DNA from: a virus
IMG/VR virus record: IMGVR_UViG_3300008448_000718
Span: 1-22,570 of that record
Length of the DNA: 22,570 nucleotides
Strand: one strand, 5' to 3'
Each line of letters opens with the position of its first letter. The stretch's first letter is position 1. Of the stretch, positions 19,400-22,570 are shown in pieces. The notes under the pieces were generated by a model. That model was not told the DNA's origin. It ran no database searches and saw nothing but the letters and a program-made list of their open reading frames with translations. A program made the position numbers and the translations under genes.

Positions 19400-19467
19400 T
19401 TGAAACTCCTGTTTTAATGAATAAAACAGAAACTTTTATGAAGGAGGTTTCTATCTCCTGTTACTAT
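19400..19467 (-). promoter_or_regulatory. Hairpin cluster between speD and the 58-aa gene
   Basis: This 68-base gap holds overlapping inverted repeats. On the minus strand, CTGTTTTA/TAAAACAG forms an 8-bp stem with a 5-base loop at 19409-19429, ending beside the AGGAG of the 58-aa gene. Just upstream, AGGAG/CTCCT and AGAAAC/GTTTCT can form alternative stems, with AGGAG in one arm. ACAGGAG occurs twice. A role in ending speD transcription or in controlling translation of the small gene is possible. None is shown. Confidence 0.4.
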
Positions 19468-19794
19468 TTAACGATTTATTTCACGAAGTCTAAAATTATT
19501 CGAATCTAAGTATTTTAACAATTCAATGGCAATTAATTTTGGATTTCCATCACCACAAGTATACACATCAATGGCAATAGAACCGTTTTCTGGCCAGGTG
19601 TGGCAAGAAACATGACTTTCAGAAAGTGCGATAACAATAGTACATCCTTGCGGTAAAAAACAATGAGAAAAAATATTCAAAATTGACATTTGAGCGCGTT
19701 TGATTCCACGCTCCATCGTTTCCTGAAGGGCAATACCATCATTTAAGAGGTCAAATTTAACATCATACACCTCTAGTAACAGGTGTTTGCCCAT
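19468..19794 (-). CDS. speD: S-adenosylmethionine decarboxylase proenzyme (SpeD)
   Basis: This enzyme decarboxylates S-adenosylmethionine to give the aminopropyl donor for spermidine synthesis. It is made as a proenzyme that cleaves itself to form a pyruvoyl cofactor. The diagnostic motif LSESHVSCHTWPE is present. Counting from the ATG at 19792-19794 (108 aa), cleavage would fall before Ser60, with His65 and Cys80 (in VYTCGDG) as the other catalytic residues of the short prokaryotic class. The protein opens MGKHLLLEVYDV, like the family start MGRH. The frame extends five codons further to a TTG at 19807-19809, giving 113 aa. That start also fits family spacing (B. subtilis SpeD has three residues before MGRH), so the start is not settled. 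speD is a known auxiliary metabolic gene of cyanophages. Here it sits next to the baseplate genes. Confidence 0.93.
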   Translation of the reverse strand: MGKHLLLEVYDVKFDLLNDGIALQETMERGIKRAQMSILNIFSHCFLPQGCTIVIALSESHVSCHTWPENGSIAIDVYTCGDGNPKLIAIELLKYLDSNNFRLREINR

Positions 19795-19834
19795 TGAAAT
19801 CTGTTTCAATTACTCTAAGTTATTTTTAAAAATT

Positions 19835-19842
19835 TATTTATT
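19835..19842 (-). promoter_or_regulatory. Possible late promoter octamer before speD
   Basis: The minus strand reads AATAAATA within an AATAAATAAAT run, matching the late octamer at 7 of 8 positions. It overlaps the stop of the 201-aa gene and lies about 40 bases before the speD ATG. The run is simple and AT-rich, so it may be chance. Confidence 0.33.
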
Positions 19843-20443
19843 TGATTAAAAAACCAAATCTTTTATAATCCATATCCTTTATTAATTTATATTCAGACAT
19901 ATCTATTTTATTTAATTCTTTTTCATTCCATATTGGAATTGCTACTCTATTTCCATATCTAAAGTCCGGATTTTGGCGAAAATGAACCTCAATTAAATTT
20001 CCATCAATAAATTCACAGTTAATATACTCATAATTTCCCCCTAAATCTTTTAAAATATCAGGAAATTTAACTTTTCTATCAATTTTTTCCCATTTTTCCC
20101 ATTTATAGTAAGGATCTTCTTCATTTTTAGTACCCAAAACAACCAATTCTGACTCTTGATATTTAAAATCCACACTTAGGTGTTCTCCTGTAAAAATTTC
20201 ACACCAAAATTCTGCAGGATGAATATGGTCCGTATACTTTTCTATCCATTCTTTACGAGCGAATCGCCCCATTCCAAGCAAATTAAAAGATGGCCGCACA
20301 ATATAATAGTCGGATTTGGGAACAGTAGTACCAACGGGACCACATGTATAACCCAATATCCGACTTAAAAATAATTTATTGTAAATCCAGAGGTCGGATG
20401 AATGAATATTATTCCATTCATCGTTTCCATCCAAAAGATACAT
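19838..20443 (-). CDS. Conserved-looking cyanophage protein of unknown function (201 aa), possibly ATP-grasp-like
   Basis: The start ATG at 20441-20443 follows the stop of the 48-aa gene with no gap, so the two are probably coupled. I do not recognise a named family. Some segments recall ATP-grasp ligases: PKSDYYIVRPSFNLLGMGR (42-60) like a nucleotide-binding K/R-P..G strand and loop, CEIFTGEHLSVDF (81-93) like the E-x-F-x-G-x-x-x-S-V-D strand, and LIEVHFRQNPDF (150-161) like the terminal E-x-N/H-x-R metal site. At 201 aa it is shorter than complete ATP-grasp enzymes and would lack the N-terminal domain. The resemblance is weak and is offered as a hypothesis only. The sequence is rich in Trp and Tyr, with no membrane segment. 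Confidence 0.8.
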   Translation of the reverse strand: MYLLDGNDEWNNIHSSDLWIYNKLFLSRILGYTCGPVGTTVPKSDYYIVRPSFNLLGMGRFARKEWIEKYTDHIHPAEFWCEIFTGEHLSVDFKYQESELVVLGTKNEEDPYYKWEKWEKIDRKVKFPDILKDLGGNYEYINCEFIDGNLIEVHFRQNPDFRYGNRVAIPIWNEKELNKIDMSEYKLIKDMDYKRFGFLIK

Positions 20444-20590
20444 TTATTTTCCCTGACCTCTGTATTTCTTACGAGCTTTATTACGAGAAGACGCGGCATA
20501 CTTAGTATGAGCACCACAACCTTGTCTGGTCTTTTTGGGAAGAGATTCGATTACCTGCTTTCCACCACCCGATGATTTTTTAATCGCCAT
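20444..20590 (-). CDS. Small basic conserved cyanophage protein (48 aa)
   Basis: This short gene has its ATG at 20588-20590 and TAA at 20444-20446. The protein starts MAIKKSSGGGKQVIESLP and ends SRNKARKKYRGQGK. It is strongly basic throughout, rich in Lys, Arg and Gly, with one Cys and one His in the middle (RQGCGAHTKYAAS). Near-identical short proteins occur in T4-like cyanophages as I recall, always without a known function. The charge suggests nucleic-acid binding, but that is inference. Its ATG overlaps the stop of the preceding 54-aa gene by one base (TAATG), and its stop abuts the next ATG. This compact arrangement supports both starts. Confidence 0.8.
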   Translation of the reverse strand: MAIKKSSGGGKQVIESLPKKTRQGCGAHTKYAASSRNKARKKYRGQGK

Positions 20591-20754
20591 TAGTTTTCTC
20601 CTATAATTTCAGTTTCAAGTTCGTTTGGATTTGGAGAACCAGACTGATAGAAATTATCTGCCAAATCCTCCATAATATCGAAGTATTCTTCTTCTGTAAG
20701 ATTGGAATAAATTTTACGACCCTTACAGAGTATGTTGTAAAATTCGTTAGACAT
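20590..20754 (-). CDS. Small acidic hypothetical protein (54 aa)
   Basis: The frame is open from 20805, but the start that fits is the ATG at 20752-20754, which overlaps the stop of the upstream glycosyltransferase-like gene by one base (TGATG), with AAGAG just upstream. The product begins MSNEFYNILCKGRKIYSNLT and is then acidic (EEEYFDIMEDLADNFYQSG), ending ELETEIIGEN. It looks helical at its centre. No family is recognised. The acidic product sits directly before a strongly basic 48-aa product in a coupled pair, so the two might interact, but nothing in the sequence proves it. Confidence 0.72.
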   Translation of the reverse strand: MSNEFYNILCKGRKIYSNLTEEEYFDIMEDLADNFYQSGSPNPNELETEIIGEN

Positions 20755-21512
20755 CAAATCACTCTTGTTTTTTCGTGCCCAACTCTGATACGAGGATCGC
20801 ACCAAATTTCAAATCCTGCTTCTTTTGCATCTAAACAGAATGATACATCTTCTCCACACATATCCTGAACTTCTCCGGATTCAAAAACTTGCATCTTGGG
20901 AGCAAACCAGGGATACTTCATTTCGGAGTGTTCAAATACTCCATGTTTAATAAGTAACCATCCAAATCCCGCATAATCAACTGTAAATGGTTTACGGCGC
21001 TTACTGATTGACTCAACGGTTTCATGATTCATAACACCGCCATTATTGCGGAAGTCATCCTCCTCCATCCAGTGAGCAACTGATGTAGTGTGACCATCTT
21101 CTGTTGCATACCATCCCGAGGAAATGTCTTTGTCCATCAGAACGAGTTGCCAGAATTTTTCGGTATTAAAGACAATATCAGAGTCAATCCAAAGTTGCCA
21201 ATCATACTTAAGTTTTCCATCCCAAGGAAGTTGGTCGGGTCCGCGAAGAACATTTGCGCCGAGGCATTTGCATCTTGCAAAGTTCACCATGGAAGAATAG
21301 TCTTGGGAGATTTGAATACTTGCTCCGGACTGAACAAGATCGAAACAAAGTTGAACAAAACTTTTTAGATATGTATAGGAGACTCCTCTTCCAGGAAGGC
21401 AAAAGACAATTGATTTGCCCCTCACCATTTCTTTTGCAAGTTCGTAGTCCCATTCTAATTCTTTATTTGATGCCACCGGGGCATTTGCTTTAACGGTAAA
21501 TCCTTTAGCCAT
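20754..21512 (-). CDS. GT-A-like glycosyltransferase
   Basis: The protein has 252 aa from the ATG at 21510-21512. It shows the landmarks of a metal-dependent GT-A glycosyltransferase in order: a first beta strand GKSIVFCLPGRG (32-43), DYSSMVNFARCKCLGAN (71-87) like the nucleotide-sugar-binding region, the DxD motif in LWIDSDIVF (Asp110, Asp112), GFGWLLIKHGVF (182-193), an acidic GEDVSFC (220-226) where the catalytic base would lie, and DPRIRVGHEK (239-248) whose His could hold the metal. Donor and acceptor cannot be told; virion or host glycan modification are both possible. It is the first gene after a strong sigma70-type promoter and is coupled at its end to the 54-aa gene. No signal peptide or membrane segment is seen. 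Confidence 0.83.
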   Translation of the reverse strand: MAKGFTVKANAPVASNKELEWDYELAKEMVRGKSIVFCLPGRGVSYTYLKSFVQLCFDLVQSGASIQISQDYSSMVNFARCKCLGANVLRGPDQLPWDGKLKYDWQLWIDSDIVFNTEKFWQLVLMDKDISSGWYATEDGHTTSVAHWMEEDDFRNNGGVMNHETVESISKRRKPFTVDYAGFGWLLIKHGVFEHSEMKYPWFAPKMQVFESGEVQDMCGEDVSFCLDAKEAGFEIWCDPRIRVGHEKTRVI

Positions 21513-21534
21513 AATAGAAAGTAATTACTTCAGT

Positions 21535-21563
21535 ATCATACAACATTATATATCAGTTGTCAA
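21535..21563 (-). promoter_or_regulatory. Sigma70-type promoter before the glycosyltransferase-like gene
   Basis: On the minus strand a perfect TTGACA (21558-21563) is followed after exactly 17 bases by TATGAT (21535-21540), a 5/6 match to the -10 box. The -35 box starts directly after the stop codon of the 56-aa gene. Transcription would begin near 21528, leaving a leader of only about 15 bases before the ATG. This is the form expected of an early or middle phage promoter read by host RNA polymerase. Confidence 0.78.
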
Positions 21564-21734
21564 TTACTCCTTTTCTGAGAGAATGACTTCTTCTCCATCC
21601 AATGTGAATTTAATCTCAGTATCTTCATACCAAGAAAGTTCATTGATGATTTGTTCGGGAATAATCACAAAATATTTCCCAGTAATTGGATCGACTTGTA
21701 GGGGCTCAAAAATTTCTCCGGAATTTTTTTTCAT
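21564..21734 (-). CDS. AbrB/MazE-like small regulator (56 aa)
   Basis: The gene runs from ATG 21732-21734 to TAA 21564-21566. The product reads MKKNSGEIFEPLQVDPITGK and then YFVIIPEQIINELSWYEDTE, ending in a short strand and an acidic tail (LDGEEVILSEKE). The pattern K-Y-x-V-x-I-P-x-x-I-x-x-E-L-x-W-x-x-x-T-x-I-x-F-x-x-D-G is that of the swapped-hairpin AbrB/SpoVT/MazE fold, which binds DNA as a dimer. Similar tiny proteins are found in cyanomyoviruses as I recall. No toxin partner is visible next to it, so a regulator is more likely than an antitoxin. Its stop touches the -35 box of the next promoter, so it is well placed to affect that promoter, which is inference. Confidence 0.75.
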   Translation of the reverse strand: MKKNSGEIFEPLQVDPITGKYFVIIPEQIINELSWYEDTEIKFTLDGEEVILSEKE

Positions 21735-21853
21735 CTTCGTGTTTATAAAACCTTATTTTATTTTTTATATAGCGAAAAAAATTTTTATGTTTGAGGTTTA
21801 TATATCTCTCGCTTCCGTAACACTTTGTAGGTTAGGGGGACCCGTTGTTTTTA

Positions 21854-21861
21854 TATTTATA
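21854..21861 (-). promoter_or_regulatory. Late promoter-like octamer at the junction
   Basis: TATAAATA on the minus strand lies about 120 bases before the 56-aa gene, inside the loop of an inverted repeat. It matches the T4 late consensus exactly, but the distance from the gene and the unusual setting lower confidence. Confidence 0.35.
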
Positions 21862-21924
21862 TACGGGGTCGCGGACCCCCGGCGACGCACCAAGGGGACT
21901 GTCCTGGCACGAACGACCAGACTG

Positions 21925-21942
21925 CCCCCTCACGAACGGGGG
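21925..21942 (-). repeat. GC hairpin with the CACGAAC heptamer in its loop
   Basis: CCCCC at 21925-21929 pairs with GGGGG at 21938-21942 around the loop TCACGAAC. It lies just downstream of the stop of the 68-aa ORF. A second, weaker hairpin, CTGG/CCAG at 21904-21920, also has CACGAAC in its loop. A terminator role is possible, but no T-run follows. Confidence 0.45.
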
Positions 21943-21955
21943 AGGGTCACCCCTC
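21942..21955 (-). repeat. Hairpin holding the TGA stop of the 68-aa ORF in its loop
   Basis: GAGGG (21942-21946) pairs with CCCTC (21951-21955), leaving the loop TCAC, which contains the TGA stop (21947-21949 on the minus strand). It shares one base with the neighbouring 21925-21942 hairpin, so the two could compete. Confidence 0.45.
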
Positions 21956-22153
21956 TTGAACCCACCCGCTAATGGGGCAACGGTGGGCGGCGGCGTGAGA
22001 CTCAGAAAACTGTGCGGCGATGGTGGCAGCGGGCACCCCCCAGTGGATGAACTGAGAGGGGAGGGAACCGTCCTTCATTTGGTCGGCACGGGAAATCCAT
22101 TTGATTTGACGGGTCTTCAGGTCGGAGCAGGCAGCGTAGGGGTAGAGTGCCAT
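21947..22153 (-). CDS. Small hypothetical protein in the GC-rich region (68 aa)
   Basis: The frame is open from 22216, but the start at ATG 22151-22153 is preferred because it lies directly after a leader module that also precedes the next small ORF. The product begins MALYPYAACSDLKTRQIKWI and continues with SRADQMKDGSLPSQFIHWGV and an Ala-rich stretch, ending CPISGWVQEG. I recognise no family and no motif. Codon use is GC-rich (CTG, GCC, CCC), unlike the phage genes to the left. The stop TGA lies in the loop of a GC hairpin. Support comes from the shared leader and the shared TGA-plus-CCCGTTCGTG ending. Without these, the ORF could be chance. Confidence 0.5.
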   Translation of the reverse strand: MALYPYAACSDLKTRQIKWISRADQMKDGSLPSQFIHWGVPAATIAAQFSESHAAAHRCPISGWVQEG

Positions 22154-22192
22154 CGGTTGGGGTTGGTTGTGAACTGAGAGAATCATAGCACG
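22154..22192 (-). promoter_or_regulatory. Repeated promoter/leader module, copy B
   Basis: These 39 bases on the minus strand begin CGTGCTATGATT, continue CAGTTCA and ACCAACC, and end at the ATG of the 68-aa ORF. They share CGTGCTA..ATT, CAGTTCA and ACCAACC in the same order with copy A. TATGAT at 22182-22187 could be a -10 box, with TGC just before it as an extended -10 element. No clear -35 box is seen. Confidence 0.55.
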
Positions 22193-22225
22193 AATGGGGC
22201 AGGGCACGAACCCCACCCCACGAAC
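22189..22225. repeat. Triplet of CACGAAC/T heptamers
   Basis: On the plus strand CACGAAT (22189-22195), CACGAAC (22205-22211) and CACGAAC (22219-22225) follow at 16- and 14-base steps between the two small ORFs. The first overlaps the start of leader copy B. CCCC-ACGAAC-GGGG at 22216-22229 is a perfect small hairpin around the third copy. Confidence 0.55.
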
Positions 22226-22240
22226 GGGGGTCAGTCCCCC
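22226..22240 (-). repeat. Hairpin holding the TGA stop of the 60-aa ORF in its loop
   Basis: GGGGG (22226-22230) pairs with CCCCC (22236-22240) around the loop TCAGT. The stop TGA (22231-22233 on the minus strand) lies in the loop. The GGGG arm is shared with the CCCC-ACGAAC-GGGG hairpin to its left, so only one of the two can form at a time. Confidence 0.45.
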
Positions 22241-22413
22241 ATCGCTTCCTTCAATGCCTCAAACGCTGCCATCCAATGGGCGGCGTCGGCGTGTTTGCCA
22301 GCGAGGCGCTCATCGACGGCAAAGCAGAGCACGGCAGTTCGGATGGTGCCCCAAGTCCCATCGGGCAGGGTCAGGGTGGTAAGGTTCTCAGCGTTCCAGG
22401 GAGTGGCAGTCAT
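22231..22413 (-). CDS. Small hypothetical protein in the GC-rich region (60 aa)
   Basis: The ATG at 22411-22413 is chosen because it lies directly after the repeated leader module; the frame is open upstream to 22449. The product begins MTATPWNAENLTTLTLPDGT, continues WGTIRTAVLCFAVDERLAGK, and ends in an amphipathic-looking helix (HWMAAFEALKEAMGD). The composition is protein-like: a short beta-prone first half, then an Ala- and Glu-rich helix. I recognise no family. Codon choice is GC-rich and differs sharply from the phage structural genes. The shared leader, the TGA inside a GC hairpin and the neighbours in the same direction argue for a real gene. Confidence 0.58.
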   Translation of the reverse strand: MTATPWNAENLTTLTLPDGTWGTIRTAVLCFAVDERLAGKHADAAHWMAAFEALKEAMGD

Positions 22414-22450
22414 GAGAGGCGGTTGGTTGAACTGGGTTAATTGTAGCACG
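22414..22450 (-). promoter_or_regulatory. Repeated promoter/leader module, copy A
   Basis: These 37 bases on the minus strand begin CGTGCTACAATTAACC, continue CAGTTCA and ACCAACC, and end at the ATG of the 60-aa ORF. TACAAT at 22440-22445 is a 5/6 match to the -10 box, and lies 26 bases from the ATG, against 28 for copy B. No Shine-Dalgarno sequence is seen in either copy. Confidence 0.55.
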
Positions 22451-22455
22451 TAACG

Positions 22456-22485
22456 GGGGTCAGACCATATGGTCCGCCAGACCCC
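22456..22485 (-). repeat. Nested inverted repeats over the end of the partial ORF
   Basis: GGGGTC (22456-22461) pairs with GACCCC (22480-22485). Between them is the perfect 12-base palindrome GACCATATGGTC (22463-22474). The stop TGA of the partial ORF (22460-22462) overlaps the end of the outer left arm. Confidence 0.45.
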
Positions 22486-22570
22486 AGTTAATCACAATCA
22501 GGTCGGGGTTCAGGCGAGCGCAAGTGTCCCATGCCTGCTGGGCGGTTTCTGCCATATAGGACAGGGTGAC
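22460..22570 (-). CDS. Small hypothetical protein, cut by the window edge
   Basis: An open frame enters from the right edge and ends at TGA 22460-22462, leaving 36 visible residues. It reads LSYMAETAQQAWDTCARLNP and then DLIVINWGLADHMV. The pattern is a charged helix followed by a hydrophobic strand, as in a small folded protein. The ATG of MAETAQ (22553-22555) could be the start, which would make it only 31 aa, or the gene may continue beyond the window. No family is recognised. Its stop is followed by CCCCCGTTACGTG, matching the pattern after the other two ORFs of this region. Confidence 0.5.
   Translation of the reverse strand, partial: VTLSYMAETAQQAWDTCARLNPDLIVINWGLADHMV

Larger units (their letters stand above)
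21735..21946. other. Non-coding AT-to-GC junction with inverted repeats
   Basis: No gene was found in these 212 bases. The right part (from about 21836) is GC-rich and the left part AT-rich; the change is abrupt. At 21839-21870 a GACCCGT/ACGGGGTC inverted repeat flanks an AT block containing TATAAATA on the minus strand, and GGGGTC-GCG-GACCCC forms a perfect 6-bp hairpin at 21865-21879. Neither has a following T-run, so they are not ordinary intrinsic terminators. Two CACGAAC copies lie at 21908-21937. Confidence 0.6.

Noticed and set aside
20755-20805. N-terminal extension of the 54-aa protein
   Set aside because: It overlaps the end of the glycosyltransferase-like gene; the TGATG overlap marks a better start.
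21208-21453. Minus-strand frame of 81 codons
   Set aside because: It is a shadow frame inside the glycosyltransferase-like gene.
21564-21734. Antitoxin of a toxin-antitoxin pair
   Set aside because: The fold fits MazE-type antitoxins, but neither neighbour resembles a toxin.
21865-21879. Intrinsic terminator at GGGGTC-GCG-GACCCC
   Set aside because: Neither strand has a T-run after the hairpin, so it does not meet the usual form.
21583-22177. Plus-strand frames of 129 and 110 codons
   Set aside because: They run across the AbrB-like gene, the junction and the small minus-strand ORF, and look low in information. The shared leaders favour the minus strand.
21904-22225. CRISPR array or replication iterons from the CACGAAC repeats
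   Set aside because: The repeat is only 7 bases, spacing is irregular (14 to over 200 bases), and there are no spacers of even length.
22194-22382. Plus-strand frame of 62 codons
   Set aside because: It is antisense to the 60-aa ORF, Arg/Ser/Pro-rich as expected of a shadow in GC-rich DNA.
21735-22570. tRNA gene or integrase marking an insertion
   Set aside because: Reading both strands by eye showed no cloverleaf-like pattern with a CCA-side TTCGA arm and no recombinase ORF. A dedicated tRNA search was not possible.

Overview
The window is most likely part of a T4-like cyanomyovirus genome (a marine or freshwater Synechococcus/Prochlorococcus phage), joined at its right end to a short GC-rich stretch. 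The evidence is an unbroken leftward array of T4-type baseplate genes (25, 6, 7-like, 8, then a DUF4815 structural protein), a phage speD, tiny conserved cyanophage proteins, and T4-type late promoter octamers (TATAAATA). The main part is AT-rich (one hand-counted row near 20101 is 30% G+C). All genes that I can support read on the minus strand, so gene order is described from right to left.

Layout. Positions 21900-22570 hold two complete small ORFs and one ORF cut by the window edge. This stretch is GC-rich (two hand-counted rows are 65% G+C) and has repeated control modules between the genes. Positions 21735-21946 are the AT-to-GC junction. Positions 21734-19838 hold a 56-aa AbrB-like regulator, a sigma70-type promoter, and then an overlapping cluster: a glycosyltransferase-like protein, two tiny proteins and a 201-aa protein. 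Positions 19794-19223 hold speD and a 58-aa acidic protein with hairpins between them. Positions 19194-1 are the baseplate cluster: gp25, gp6, a giant 3868-aa protein in the gp7 slot, gp8, and a DUF4815 protein running off the left edge.

How the genes work together. gp25, gp6, gp7 and gp8 are baseplate wedge proteins and lie in the T4 order 6-7-8, with almost no space between them. The giant protein keeps a gp7-like segment near its N-terminus, followed by about 3600 residues of repeated beta-rich modules. gp8 has gained an insert carrying the same GGxGY-type repeat. Late promoter octamers precede gene 25 and gene 8. SpeD would make decarboxylated AdoMet for polyamine synthesis in the infected cell.

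The least explained part is the GC-rich end. Two small ORFs share a near-copy promoter/leader module. All three ORFs end with a TGA lying in or beside a GC inverted repeat, followed by CCC(C)CGTT(A)CGTG. A CACGAAC heptamer recurs in hairpin loops. It is either an undescribed cassette array of small phage genes or foreign sequence joined by recombination or misassembly.
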